The notes: generated from the sequence alone by a model not told the origin. Shown: positions 1 through 11,812, numbered from the stretch's first letter. The stretch: 64,000 nt of DNA from Diphasiastrum complanatum (GCA_029204225.1 CM055095.1:46638510-46702509), one strand, 5' to 3'. Made by a program: numbers and translations.

Positions 1-149
1 CCAAGGAATAGAAAGCTTGAAAGTAGAGTGAGAGCTTGGCAATGAATCAACCATAAGGTGAGGTAGTAGGGCGAGTTTGGCCTCCTTATATAGCCTAAAA
101 CCACCTGTGCACTTAGTCACGTAGGGTCCCAACTCCCCTATACATAGAT
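1..149. other. Unassigned flank before copia integrase fragment
   Basis: No reading frame with family resemblance is visible. A TATATA-like string lies near 85-91. The copia integrase frame stops near 150, so this is probably the sequence that truncated it, perhaps a piece of an LTR. No repeat partner was seen in the window. Confidence 0.3.
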
Positions 150-755
150 TCATCTATCACTAAGATTTGGTTTTTTGCCAAACAATACTTCATAAGGTGG
201 AAGTCCTTTAATGGCACTATTAGTCATTCTATTACAAAGAAAGTTTGCACATAAAATAGCTTTTCCCCAAAATGAAATAGGAAGAGATGCATCTAATCTC
301 ATAGCTTTAGCACACTCACATAGTGTCCTATTCTTTCTCTCAGCTACTCCATTTTGTTGTGCAGTATATGTACAAGTAAACTCTCTCTTTATGCCATTAG
401 TTTCACAAAACTCTTTCATCCTATTGGAGATGTACTCCCCTCCATTATCACTTCTTAATACTTTCAAGCTAGTATTAAGTTGCTTTTCCACAAGAGTTTT
501 GAACTTTACAAAGGACTCAAAAACTTCACTTTTCTTAGACAAGAGATAAACCCAAGAGTATCTTAATTTATCATCAATAAAAGTGATATACATAAGAGCT
601 CCACCATTTGATTCATGTGAAAATGAATGAACATCCGAGTGTATAAGGTCAAGAGGAGAGTTAGATCTTATCAAAGATCTCTTGAAAGGAAGGTTATGAG
701 ATTTGGAGAGTCCACAAGCTTCACAAAGCTTGCCACACTTGGATATGGTTTTGGG
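150..755 (-). pseudogene. Ty1/copia integrase fragment
   Basis: Read on the minus strand from about 755, the frame gives the end of the pre-integrase zinc motif (CGKLCEACG, then a basic stretch) and then the integrase core. The DDE positions are visible as HSDVHS, SDNGGEY and the E of AERKNR, and the QNGVAERKN block is diagnostic of copia. The frame ends at FGKKPNLSDR, just before the conserved integrase C-terminal region, so RT and RNase H are missing. It is about 200 codons of an element whose pol is normally more than 1,200. There is no in-frame stop inside the fragment, but without flanking LTR or pol it is a dead piece. The role of the intact protein is cDNA integration. Confidence 0.85.
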
Positions 756-2039
756 ACATTAGTTAAAATTATGTGCATTGGATATACAATATTCTTGGTA
801 TAGAGTATTCTTTAGTTAAGGAATAGACGCAGCTCATTAGTGATTGTATCCTAGAGCACTCAATTGGATAACGAACCATAATGAATCTGAGAATAATAAC
901 GGAATTGATATTCAGCAAGATTTTGGATATTTAGATTTGATTCTAGACGATAATCTAAAGTTTTTTGTGGTTGAATATGATTGTCATTATCATTTTGGTA
1001 TGCTTTTAGTCTTTAATTACCAATGGCATATAGAACTTGCTTATCTAGCACTTCTGTCAGAGAATCTGGTTTGAAGAATATTCCTAAAATCCAATGTTTT
1101 CCTAGTGGGAAAGATTTTGGAATGATTCTTATGTTGGACATATACTCTAGTGTCCTATAAATGATTAAGTATGGTTTTGGATTCCATAAATGATTGATGA
1201 ATCATACGAATCTAAATATTTATGATTGATGGATCATAAATAGATACTTAATTGTTGTTAGAGGATTATAAGGAATTGTGATGATTCGTAAGTGTGACGA
1301 TTAATTCTTGATCTATTATTTGAGTAAGAATTCAAATCAGTCTTTTGAATCTCTTTACTCCAATATTTTATTGAGAGCTATGGATCTCACATACATTCTC
1401 ACGGGATAAGCTATTTTACTTGTAGAGAGTTTAATTAATCCAGTGGATGCTATTCTACTATAGTTTATGGTCTACAGATGCTTGCACAGTTCTTTTGATT
1501 AGATCTCCAATTATCATAGGGGATAGACAAATCTATTGTTATTTTCTTGTATTTAATGCTAGAAACGGGGGCAGTTAACTCAAGAGTGTATCTAGGATAC
1601 TCATAGTTGAGTTTTAATCATTTTATATCTTAATGATTCTCCTAGAGATTCTAGTTGAATAGATTATTATATTTTAGAATTATGGATTCTAAGGATATTT
1701 GTATCTAGAAGCTTTATGAATTGTCTGTTAGAGTTGTGGATAATCTCATACTATAGTTATTATTTTTTCTTTAACTTTAATCTTCTAGTTTAGGTAATAT
1801 TTCGCTCAGTGTTTCATGTAAGTGTTTTACATGAAGGCGATGTTACTAACTTGTGATGATTATAACCCAGATGAGAAATTTATTGCTTAATTTATTTTCC
1901 AAACTTGAGTTTATACTCCAAGATAGACGTTAATGGTTGAAACCCAATTTTAACTCTGAGTATTTGTCTGATAAGAAAGTCAAACTAAGGATAATTATTT
2001 TCAAGGATATTGAAGAAAGTTAAGGGAATTGTTCATGTA
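756..2039. other. AT-rich region, no recognisable gene
   Basis: About 1.3 kb with only short frames, the longest being 76 codons at 844-1074 and matching nothing I know. Because it is followed directly by a chromovirus-type 3' end, it may be the decayed pol or spacer of that Ty3/gypsy element, but no RT or integrase motif can be read. Confidence 0.3.
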
Positions 2040-2225
2040 ATTCTTTCCTGTTTTGACGACAAAACCAGATTAGGGGCGGGGAGAATGTTATGTCCATGAC
2101 CAACACATATGATTCAGTATACTCCTAGTCTTGGATACACGATACTCCAGTGAAACAAGCTGTTAGTTATGCCACGTCATACTAGACGTGACCCGAAACT
2201 AATGGAGTTAGTACAAGGTTTGATG
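2040..2225 (+). mobile_element. Ty3/gypsy chromovirus 3' end: polypurine tract and LTR start
   Basis: The stretch near 2050-2070 reads like the conserved end of chromoviral pol (F-D-D-K-T), followed by the purine-rich tract GGGGCGGGGAGAA at 2073-2085 and an LTR-like TGTTATGTCC start at 2086. The same design recurs on the minus strand at 32139-32175. The LTR is cut after about 140 bases, where copia RT begins. Lineage assignment rests on this short arrangement only. Confidence 0.55.
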
Positions 2226-3714
2226 CATTAATGAAGCTTGAAAACTTGTTGATTTACCTTATGGAAAGAAGCCTCTTACTTGTAAATGGATATATAGATT
2301 GAAATATAATCAAGATGGTTCCATTCATAAGTACAAAGCTAGACTTGTAGCAAAAGGTTTTTTGAAAGTCAAAGGCATAGATTATGATGAAACCTTTGCA
2401 CCTGTTGCAAGAGCTTGTGACCATTAGATTAATCATATGTCGTGCAACTTCTTTCAATTGGGAGCTCTTCCAACTTGATGTGACAAATGCTTTCTTGAGT
2501 GGATTCTTGGAAGAATAAATCTACATGTGCCAACCCGAGGGCTTCATCAAAGATGGAGAAGAAGACAAGGTGTGTCTCTTGAAGAAGAGTCTTTATGGAC
2601 TCAAGCAAGCACCAAGAGCATGGTACTCTAGGTTGCATTCTTATCCTATTCCCATTGGATTTTTTGTAACTTCTTATGAACCATCATTGTACTACAAATG
2701 TAATGATGGGAAGATCATTATCTTAGTTCTATATGTTGATGACATTATACTCACAGGAAATTATCTAGATGGCATCAAAGATGTAAAAATTTCCTTTGTC
2801 TAGTGAATTTAGAATGGTAGGTCTAGGATTTCTAAAAGTTATACTTGGAATAGAAGTCACTAGAAGTGATGATTTTACTTTTATATGTCAATCTAAGTAT
2901 GCTAGATCAATCTTAGCAAAATTTGGCATGATTGATTGTAAAGGAGTTGAAACTCCTATGAAACTAAGTGTAAAAGTTTCTAAGGAAAGTGATGACGCAT
3001 CCTTTGAGGACATCACTACCTATAGAATGCTTATTGGTTCCTTGATATACTTAACCATCACTAGACCAGATCTTAGTTTTTGTGTTGGCAAGTTGAGTCA
3101 ATACATGCAAAGTCCATTAATATGTCATTGGAAAAGAACAAAAAGAGTGTTAAGGTACATCTCGGCTACAAAAGTCTTTGGCATAGTTTATGAAAGGACT
3201 AATATTTGTTTGAGAGCATATTCGGACTCAAGTTTTGTAGGTGACAAGATAGATAGAAGATCCATAAGTGCATTTGCTACATTCTGATGTGGAGGACTAT
3301 ATCTTGGCTTTCCAAAAAGCAAGATACCATCTCTCTTTCATCAACAGAATCCGAATATAAAGCTACTACAACAACAACAAAGGATGTTCTTTGGCTTAAA
3401 AGGCTTTTGGAGGAACTACATGTGATCAAGGATGAAGACATTCCATGCATATATTGTGATAATCAAGCAGCTCAAAAACTTGCAAACAATCCAGTCTTCC
3501 ATTCTCGAACAAAGCACATCGAGATTGCACATCATTTCACGAGGGAGAAAGTGCAAGCAAAGGAGATCAGGCTTATTCATGTTTCATCATCATATTGCAT
3601 TTTGCTGATATACTCACCAAGGCACTGCTTAAAGATCCATTTATAAAATTAAGATTGGCTCTTGGAGTTATAGATAGATCTATGCTAGATTTACCAAGCT
3701 AGATTTTTGAGGAG
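2226..3714 (+). pseudogene. Copia reverse transcriptase and RNase H, family A, broken
   Basis: Copia RT starts in the segment before the catalytic domain and continues through the NAFLSG block, the SLYGLKQAPRAWYSRL block and the catalytic LYVDDIIL. It then runs into the RNase H domain with the SLSSTESEY motif and the C-terminal HFTREK region. The frame is broken by a shift near 2412, an in-frame TAA at about 2518, a shift near 2640-2795, a switch at 3287 and another near 3595. Gag, protease and integrase are absent upstream, where a chromovirus LTR lies instead. The terminal purine-rich AGATTTTTGAGGAG abuts the LTR at 3715, so this is the 3' half of a family A element. Confidence 0.9.
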
Positions 3715-4345
3715 TGTGAAAAATGCAAAAATAAGCTTGGTAGAGGCCAAAAATCTTGTATATAGGATAGACACACATGTGTGGAGCCTGTTCTCACATG
3801 TGAAACTAGTGTACTTCTCATGTACCATAATCATATATGTTGTACATATGATTTAATTCAAGTTCTAGTGGTAAAATGGCCAAAAACTAGTTTTCAAGAG
3901 ATATGACACATGGCACCAATCTAATGATTGCATGAGCCAAATATTTTGAATAGGTGTCACATCCCATGTGTAGAGGACAGCTCACATGTGTGGAAATAGC
4001 TGAAGTAGGCAAGTTTTTGCTTCTAGAAGATTTCCATGAAGATCTCCATATAGTAGAAAAATAGACCAAAAATGTCCAAAATGGAAAGTTTTGATCCAAG
4101 TGTCAAATTGCATGATGATGACAAGGCACCCACCCTCACACGTGTGAGATCTGATGCATGATCAGTACCTCAAGTTTTGGAAACAATTTTGAGTGATTCT
4201 CTCCATTTGTCTTCATTTGTTTTGATTGTTTTGAGGTTCTATCAATGTGTACTTGATTTTCAGATTGGAGTCCGTACTCAGACAATGTTTCACATGTGTG
4301 AAACCAGAAAGTAAACCTACCTTCAATTAATGATTGTTCTTGTTG
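3715..4345 (+). repeat. LTR family A, copy 1, 3'-truncated
   Basis: It starts TGTGAAAAATGC directly after the polypurine tract of the upstream copia pol. It aligns base for base, with substitutions and small indels, to the reverse complement of 7727-7000 and to 10436-10767. Similarity stops at about 4345, so the last ~200 bases are missing. It carries several CACATGTG or CACACGTGTG palindromes: 3772-3783, 3794-3803, 3983-3990, 4135-4148 and a weaker one near 4291. Confidence 0.85.
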
Positions 4346-4382
4346 AAGGCTATGAAGACCCCGACAACAAACAATATGTCTA

Positions 4383-4622
4383 TCGATTGTAGAGATGCAT
4401 CTTCGGTCTAAAACAAGCATCACGGGTGTTGAATTCACACGTGTGGGATGCCCTACACATGTACTTTTGATCTCCTAAGCCCAATAATACCATAAAGATC
4501 ATGTTGATTGCAGAGATGCATCTACGACCTAAAACAGACATCACGGGTGTTGAATTCACACGTGGGACGCCCTACACATGTACTTTTGATCTCCTAAGCC
4601 CAATAATACCATAAAGATCAGA
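4383..4622. repeat. Direct tandem duplication, unit about 121 bp
   Basis: Two consecutive copies share the GATGCATCT start (4394 and 4515), the CACGGGTGTTGAATTCACAC block and the CCCAATAATACCATAAAGATC end. They differ by a few substitutions and small deletions. Copy one contains a perfect CACACGTGTG at 4436-4445, and copy two has lost two bases there. No coding potential was recognised. Confidence 0.85.
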
Positions 4623-4639
4623 CTAGCATTGATTGACAA

Positions 4640-5156
4640 TAGGAAAGCTGATCATACAAGAAATATTATTGTGCTACAAGCAAGATCTGTCAACAAAACA
4701 TGACACTAAGCACAATAAATGCCTCAACTCGGCTAGAGAGAGAATATGAAAGTACAAAACTCGAGTAGAGAGAGAGGGCACAAAGAGCTTGTCTCCAAAT
4801 TTGCATTACACACAAATTTCATCATTTTGTCAATGAGAGTACATCACATATATATAGATCCATGGACTCTCCTCCTACTTTGAGTTGAATTGGAGTTATG
4901 AATCCACCTCTCAAGCTATCTAGACTTATTCAAGCCACCTCACTATGTCTAATTGTGCCACCTAGTCTTTTCATGCATTAAATGTGGCATGCAAAGTACA
5001 AATGGCAATTCCTATGGTAGCTCGAGTTTCTACTTCTACCTACCTTGAATATCTTATTCTAAGATGGGTCTTTACTAAGCCAAAAGAGCTTAATTCATCT
5101 TTGGCATTTTTAGGACCCCTACTCACAACATTAGATAGATTTTTCCAATATTTTGA
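4640..5156 (-). repeat. Putative 3' LTR of copia element B
   Basis: On the minus strand, TTTTTAGGAGGAG at about 5157-5170 acts as a polypurine tract, followed by TGTCAAAATATTGG as LTR start at about 5156. A TATATATATG box lies near 4850, and the promoter-proximal segment resembles the LTR of element C (TAGAGAGAGAG and AACTCGAG blocks). The far end is not defined because no second copy is present. Confidence 0.5.
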
Positions 5157-6893
5157 CACTCCTCCTAAAAATGTATCTAATGTGGATCAAGCATCGATCT
5201 TGAGATAAGACCAAGATTAGATCTATGCTTTGAGAAGGCACTTTTGCAAAGTGGCTTTGTGAGAAGATCAGCAATACATGAAGATGTGTCGACGTGTTTC
5301 AAGTTGATTTTTCCTCCAATGGGCTTTTCCCTTACAAAATGGTGTGCCACTTCTATATGCTTGCTTCTTGCATGAAAAATAGGATTGTTTGCAAGATCTT
5401 GGGTCGATATGTTATCACATTTGATCAAGGGAAGATCATCCTCTTTGATGCACTTTAACTCCATGATAAACCTCTTGATCCAAAGCACCTCTTTAGTTGT
5501 TGTAGTGAGTGCTTTGTACTCGGCCTCACAAGAAGATAGAGATATGGTATCTTGCTTCTTTGAAAGTCAAGACACAAGATTGCCTCAAAGAAAGATAGTA
5601 TATGCATTAATGGACTTTCGATCCATCTTATCACTTGCAAAATCGGAATCCGAATAGCCAACAATGGTTAGATCTTCATTCTTGTACAATAAACCATAAT
5701 CTTGAGTAGAAGATACATATCTTAGAACTCTCTTGGCCATCTTCCAATGTTGGATCTTGAGATCTTGCATAAATTGACTCAATTTGTGCACACAATAGCT
5801 CAAATCGGGTCTAGTGATAGTAAGCCAAATTATAGAGCCTATAAGACTCCTATAAAATGTGATGTCCTCGAAGGATCTTTCATCACCTTTAATAGGATCT
5901 TTTACATGTTGCTCCATGGGAGTATCTATGCCTTTACAACTTTGCATATTGAATTTTCTCAACATAGAAAAGACATATCTAGATTGACAAATAAAAGCAT
6001 ACTCTTCATGAAAATCAATCTCAAGGCCTAAAATGCAATGGATCTCTCCTAGATCTTGCATTTTAAACTCTCTTCCTAATGCATCTTTATTTTCTTGAAC
6101 TAGAATCAAACAACTTCCACTAAGAATAATGTCATCTACATAGATTAGAAGAATGACAATATTACTACCATCAAACTTTAAGTACATAGAAGGATCATAG
6201 TCAGTAAGCACAAATCCTAATGAAAATAGAAAGTTGTTGAGTCTTGAATACCATGATCTAGGTGCTTGCTTCAAGCTATAAAGACTTCTAAATAACAAAC
6301 ACACCTTAGATTTATCCTTGATAAATCCTTGAGGTTGTTCCATGTATATCTCCTCCTCAAGATAGCCATTCAAAAAAGCATTGGAGACATCAAGTTGATA
6401 CAATTTCCACTTAAAAAATAAGGCAAGAGAGATTATGATTTTTATTGTCACCATCTTTGCTATAGGAGCAAAGGTTTCTTCATAGTCAAGGCCATATAAT
6501 TGTGCAAAGCCTTTAGAACATAATCTTGCCTTGTACTTTTTGATGGAGCCATCATGATTGTACTTGATCTTGAACACCCACTTGCATCCAATGATATGCA
6601 AGCTAGGTGGTGGATCCACTAGCTCCCATGTGTGGTTGGTGATCAAGGCATCATATTCAATCTTCATGGTCTCATACCACTCCTTGGTATTGAGGGCTTC
6701 TTGGACATCTTTGGGCTCCTCGTGAAAAACAAAATAAGCATAAGTGGAATCAAGATCCACTTGTTTTCCTTTGTCATCATAAGTGAGCCTCTTAGGCTCG
6801 GATCTCTCCCTCATGGATCTTCTAGGAGTAAAAATCCGAGGACTTCCATATTCAAATCTCGACTCCTCCATATGTTGATTCTCTTCAATAACA
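5157..6893 (-). pseudogene. Copia RT and RNase H, element B, broken
   Basis: The main frame (6919 to 5585) runs from the linker after integrase into RT. It has the EWYETMKIEYDAL entry block, GCKWVFKIKY, QLDVSNAFLNG, a SLYSLKQAPRSWYSRL block and the catalytic LLIYVDDIILSG, and continues to the RNase H start (YSDSDFASDKMDRKS). A frame break near 5585 is followed by the RNase H C-terminal part at 5488-5177 (CDNISTQDLANNPIF, then HFVREK). Integrase, protease and gag are missing. The start is fused directly to the 3' end of LTR A at 6893/6894, so its first codons in the open frame come from that LTR. Overall it resembles the pol at 2226-3714. Confidence 0.9.
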
Positions 6894-7727
6894 TGTGCAA
6901 AAAGTACAAAAACGACCAAGAGTGGATCCTAATCTGATCCTCAAGAGGGATTGGTTGTCAAATTACTTGATCGATCAATCTACTTTAGATTAAGATCAAT
7001 CTAGATCAATTCTAGACACGAAATCCTAACAAGAACAATCATTAACTGAAGGTAAGTGTACTTTATGGTTTCACACGTGTGAAACACTATCTGAGTATGG
7101 ACTCCAACCTGAAAATCAAGTACACATTGATAGAACCTCAAAACAATCAAATCAAATGTAGACAAATGGAGAGAATCACTCAAAACTGCTTCCAAAACCA
7201 AGATTGGTGTCTCACATTGATTATGGCCAAATGTGGCTCTATATATACAATAAGTGAGAGCTCGTGGTAATGATCATCCCTTTGACCCCACATGTGTGAA
7301 TGTGCTTTGTCATATGATGATTCATCATGCAAAACTGACACTTGGACAAAACCCTCTATTTTGAGCACTTTTGGTCCATTTTCCTTCTATATGGAGATCT
7401 ACTTGAAAATCTTATAGAAGTCAAAATTCGTCTACTTCAGCTTATTCCACACATGTGAGCTGTCCTCTACTCATGGGATGTGACACCTAACCAAATGATG
7501 TGGCTAATGCAATCAATAAATTGATGCCATGTGTCATATGTCTAGAAAACTAGTTTTTGGCTTTTTTAGCGACTAGAACTTGAATCAAGTCATATGTACA
7601 ATCTATATGATTATGGTACATGACAAGTACACTATTTATCACACGTGGGAACAGGCTCCACACATGTGTATTCATCCTATATACAAGATTTTTGGCCTCT
7701 ACCAAGCTTATTTTTGCATTTTTCACA
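6894..7727 (-). repeat. LTR family A, copy 2, complete (834 bp)
   Basis: Reading on the minus strand it starts TGTGAAAAATGC at 7727, preceded by the polypurine tract CTTCAAAAATC-type sequence (reverse of 7728-7742), and ends TTTTTGCACA at 6894, giving TG...CA termini. It is the reference copy for family A. A perfect 18-bp palindrome GTTTCACACGTGTGAAAC sits at 7068-7085. It acts as the 3' LTR of the deleted element whose primer site is at 10423-10435. Confidence 0.85.
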
Positions 7728-8168
7728 CTCCTCAAAAATCTAGCTTGGTAAACCTAGCTTGATGGAAAACATGATGATCTTGAACTTGACTCAATGGGCT
7801 GAATTGGTCTTTTCTAGTTCAAAAGGTGTGAAGATCAACCAATGAGCTTGATGTTGATTTGAAATCACCATATCCATGATAGTGCTTCTTTGATGTTGAC
7901 ATCTTTGATGAGTTTGAGAGCTTTGCACCATCCTAGCACCTCCAAAATTGATTCCTTCCAATTTTCATGTAGATGCTTGACTTTGAGGCTTGTTCCTTCT
8001 TCATGTGCATGCTCCTCTTTGATGGAAATCCGAGACCTCCATGTCTCATAATGATCACAACAAGTATGACCATTCAATATGCACTTCCTATGATTATCAA
8101 TATTACTTATGCTAGAAACATAAGTCCAAAAATCACCACAACTTGGCATGATTTTTCCAATATTGAAA
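7728..8168 (-). mobile_element. Internal remnant of family A copia, 3' side
   Basis: This lies between the polypurine tract next to LTR A and the degenerate RT below. Open stretches exist on both strands (7865-8149 minus, 7973-8194 plus), but neither shows a readable RNase H motif. Its position inside the 6894-10767 element is the only support. Confidence 0.4.
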
Positions 8169-8588
8169 TCAAAAGGTTATTTCCATCTCAATAAGGCTAA
8201 CTACTTGCTTCTGGATATAAGTGTCCACTTTGGATGCTTCACTTATTCTCATAAGAAGTTTACAACTTGCCTTTAAGATTGAAAACTTACAATTTTCATA
8301 TTTATGAGTGAACACATCATTCATAATCTTATTGAAACCAAAAGATCCTACATTATGAAGATATTTCCATTTCCTTGACTTCATAACTAATGTAAGCTTA
8401 CAAGGAAAACATATTTTGCTATCTTTTAAGGCATCACACTCAACTAGTATTGCCTTAATCCACCTTTGAGATACAAAAATCTCTTCAAAGCAAAATGGTT
8501 CTTCATAAGTTGACATGATAGCATAAATGAAACTATTTTCATTTTGTGATTGCTGCTCCTTTTTCTTGATTGATTTCTCTTGGATCAT
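8169..8588 (-). pseudogene. Very degenerate copia RT entry region
   Basis: The minus-strand frame contains TYEEPFCFEE and WIKAILVECDALKDS, which matches the block just before copia RT (EEP..(F/Y)EEA, then W..AM..E.DAL). After that the similarity fades. The segment with LLMRISEASKVDTYIQK is clearly related to VRLSEASTEDSYTLKK inside element C (12240-12330), so both elements share this decayed sequence. No catalytic motif is present. Confidence 0.5.
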
Positions 8589-8604
8589 AACAATAAGTCT
8601 GAAC

Positions 8605-9115
8605 TTATCTAAAGTTCCAAGCAGAATACTTCAAGGACATAAAATAAATCCAAGTTACTTTCATGAAAGTGATATCTATCTTTGCATCTTGAACCAAACA
8701 ATGCACTTCCAAATGAAAAATTTCAAAAGATTTGACACGTGTTGTGATGGACTCTTGAAGACAAATCTTGCAAGTCCTTGTGAGACTCCAAGCCTCATTC
8801 ACCTTTCCACAAAGGAAACACCTTTCCTTGGACTTGTCCTTCTTGTATTTGCATTTTGAACTTGAAGCTCCATCCTTCACCTCGGCCCCCTTGCTTTGGT
8901 TCTCCTTGGATGGATTGGTCTTATTTTTGTAGCATATTGAGAAAAAATATCCTCCCTTGCCACAAAGGTTGCACTCAGGATCCTTTCTTTCCTTCAATAG
9001 GATGCCACCTATTGATGCCATGCGAATTAAAACCTTTGATATGATTCTACAAATGTAATTTGTGACTCTCAAGAGACTAGATTTGAACATCTTCAACAAT
9101 CTAGAAGGATCTACA
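8605..9115 (-). pseudogene. Copia gag C-terminus with mutated zinc knuckle
   Basis: The minus-strand frame contains CNLCGKGGYFFSIC, a CX2CX4HX4C retroviral zinc knuckle in which the histidine is replaced by tyrosine. A lysine- and serine-rich linker follows, then a second partial knuckle (CFLCGK) that loses its spacing. Dual knuckles with a basic linker are typical of copia Gag, where they bind RNA during particle assembly. It lies downstream of the primer site at 10423-10435, as expected for gag, but protease and integrase are deleted between here and 8588. Confidence 0.6.
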
Positions 9116-10422
9116 AAAGATCTAGCTCACAAACCTAAGAATCAATCTTCACAGTAATGACTAGTCACTTGAAAACTTTGCTTTGATCACTAAGACAAAA
9201 GCACACAATCTTTGAACCAAAACACTAAAGAAATCAGATCCAATCTCCTATTGGACTCATCAAATACCAACGACTCTTTCTTTTGAAAGTTGAAATGGAT
9301 ATGAAAAAGATTTGACACCTAGATTTTCCTTTTCACTTGACTAGTTCTCTCAACACTTGAGATTCTTGAACAAAAGATGGGTTTTGTTTCAAATACATGA
9401 AAATCAAACTTAATCACTTCTTTTGGACTCACTCTTGATCCAAATAATCTCACACTTGAGATTTAGAATGAACTTGATTACTCTACCTCTTAAGACTTGG
9501 AATGAAATTCAAAATCACAAGTGGTGATTTTTCTCAATAAGATATTGTGCTTCAAAGAGCTAATGCCACTTAGAAAGATTTGATCACCTAGGAAGAGACA
9601 AACTCTCCACCAATAACAACACATAATGAGCTTCTAGATCTTGCCCTCTACAAAGGAAGGAACTCTTTAGAAAATTGGATCTCTCTCTACACATTTGTCA
9701 TAGACACCTTAATGACTATTTTCAAACCTTATAATCACTCAAACAAATTGAGTAGGGTTGAACAATGTGACTTGGATCTCAATCTCTTTTCTAGAACTCT
9801 CAATTTAAGCCAATCTATGTCAAATTCTACAAAAGATTTGCATAGATGCTCTATATGCACTAGAAACTCTCAAAGGTTTCACTTGGAGGACAGATCCAAG
9901 GATGTTTTCTAGCAAATTTATGCTTCTAAACTTGATCCTATCACTCTTGAACAAATCTAGAGTGATGGTACAATGGATTTCAACCTCTCACCTTGCATAT
10001 CACTCCTTAATCTATGATTTTTAGCAAAATCTCTCTCAACTTCAACATGCAGTCAAAAAATCAGAGATAATCAATTAATGCACCTAATTAAAGCTTCAAA
10101 TTTAATTTCTTGGCTGATCTAATCCAAAAACTAATCAAGGGATTAGATTCTCTATAGAAATGCTTGATTTTGCACTAAAAATCACTCAAATTGGGTATGT
10201 GAGTCAAATTCTACAAATTTTTGAAATTTCAAAACCGGAGTTGTACGGACTCACAAGTGTGAAAATGGTTCCTACAACCCACAACAAGATCTGGACCAAA
10301 AATTTTGTAAATAGCTATCAAATCCAACTCACTACACAAAATTTGACTAGTTTCCAAAAAACTGCTAATTCTGGCTTTGATTTGGATTAACCCTATCAAT
10401 TTCAACAGAACCTCTTGTACTA
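9116..10422 (-). mobile_element. 5' internal part of family A copia, no readable frame
   Basis: This is AT-rich sequence between the primer binding site and the gag remnant. The longest frames (9712-9912 plus, 10229-10486 minus) show no motif. On the minus strand the portion just after 10422 should be the leader and the start of gag, but frequent stops prevent reading. Confidence 0.4.
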
Positions 10423-10435
10423 GGCTCTGATACCA
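10423..10435 (-). other. Copia primer binding site (initiator Met tRNA)
   Basis: On the minus strand TGGTATCAGAGCC follows the LTR end GCACA immediately. TGGTATCAGAGC is the standard copia primer site, complementary to the 3' end of initiator Met tRNA. This fixes the orientation and the LTR boundary at 10436. Confidence 0.9.
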
Positions 10436-10767
10436 TGTGCAAAAATTACAAAAAGGACCAAGAGTGGATCCTAATCTGATCCTCAAGAGGGATTGGTTGT
10501 CAAATTACTTGATCTATCAATCTACTTCAGATTAAGATCAATCTAGATCAATTCTAGACACAAAATCCTAACAAGGACAATCATTAATTGAAGGTAAGTG
10601 TACTTTATGGTTTCACACGTGTGAAACACTGTCTGAGTATGGACTCCAGTCTGAAAATCAAGTACACATTGATAGAACCTCAAAACAATCAAATCAAATG
10701 TAGATAAATGGAGAGAATCACTCAAAATTGCTTCCAAAACCAAGATTGGTGTCTCACATTGATTATG
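10436..10767 (-). repeat. LTR family A, copy 3 (5' LTR, truncated)
   Basis: It is nearly identical to 6894-7225, including the CCAAGAGTGGATCC block and the perfect palindrome GTTTCACACGTGTGAAAC at 10610-10627. Similarity stops at about 10767, where Tat-like sequence begins, so the upstream part with U3 is lost. Together with 6894-7727 it brackets one internally deleted element. Confidence 0.85.
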
Positions 10768-11018
10768 GACATATGTAGCTGAGTATCGGATTTTAGTTAC
10801 CCACTAGCCAAATCCATCATAGACGAGAGAACACATGGTGCCGTCACTGCCGAGGTACACACACTAGCAATGAGTGTCCTTCATACCAACCGGTCCCAGA
10901 CACCTCCTTGATCAAATGTGAAATCTGCGACTTTATGGGGCATACTGTTGAAAATTTCAAAATTCACACGTGTGGGGAATGTCCACAAGAGTGACTGATG
11001 TTGATTAAGCTTTGTGAT
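10768..11018 (+). mobile_element. 5' end of a Tat/Athila-like Ty3/gypsy element
   Basis: The LTR-end sequence TATCGGATTT(T/C)AGTTACCCACTA occurs here and again at 21711-21734. TGGTGCCGTCACTGCCGAGG at about 10839-10858 matches the typical plant gypsy primer-site and leader block (TGGCGCCGTTGCCGGGGA). A short frame then gives CEICDFMGHTVENF, a zinc-knuckle-like string lacking its last cysteine. A CACACGTGTG palindrome is at 10965-10974. Element C interrupts the sequence at 11019. Confidence 0.55.
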
Positions 11019-11812
11019 TGGCACAGTACCTTGATTCTAGATTGTTCAACAAGATCTAGTTCAGAAGATATGGCTAATTCGCAATCTAGCATGCTAATCA
11101 ATAGACTATGATAGCAATGAATCAAAGAATGATTGAAAGTACAAGATTACAATGCATAAGAATTAGCCTCAACACGAGTTAGAGAGAGAGAGCTAGAGAG
11201 ATAACAAGAAAAACAGTTTAGATCCAACCAAGCATGAGATAGCTACAAAACTTTGGTTCTTCATTACTTTGTGAACGAGAATGATATGTACATACATAGG
11301 AGAGCCAAAATTCGTGGTACTCCTTGCATTCAATGCACATCCTACACCTATTCAAGTGCAAACAACTATTAACTTGACACCTAATTGCTAGCATGCACAG
11401 GTTGCACCTAACTTCTACCTACTTTCTCGAAATGGCAATTTCTCAACTAGCCATGTACAAATCTCCATGCATGTGTCCATTAGAGTGATTGCATGCTTTG
11501 CATGTCATTATGGAGACTTAGGACATTATGCATTTATTGTGGCTCGAGTTTCTACAAGGTCATAATTGACCAATTCCATGTGAATCTCTATATGCATGTC
11601 AAACTAGACATTGTCAACATTATTGCATATCATACTAGACCAACTAGACTTTATGCATGTCACTGGAATTTGATCTACCTAACCCAAACTCGCCCTATTC
11701 TACAAGGATATGTGCTCAATTCACATACCTTGGATATGTACATAATATTTACATGGGTAGGATCCCCCAAACATTAACAACAGATGATAGATATGTTTTA
11801 CAATTTTTAACA
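11019..11812 (-). repeat. LTR of copia element C (left, 3' LTR)
   Basis: This is a 794-bp direct repeat of 13128-13920 with few differences. On the minus strand it starts TGTTAAAAATTG at 11812, after the purine-rich TTTTAAGGAGGAG (reverse of 11813-11825), and ends near TGTGCCA at 11019. It contains a TAGAGAGAGAGAGC block and a region resembling the LTR of element B. Confidence 0.9.

Noticed and set aside
2254-2638. Minus-strand frames over the copia RT at 2226-3714
   Set aside because: Antisense shadows. The plus strand carries the RT motifs.
10423-10440. Sequence matching the end of initiator Met tRNA, possible tRNA gene
   Set aside because: Only the 3' 12-13 bases match and they abut LTR ends. 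They are retrotransposon primer sites, as at 27207 and 33425.
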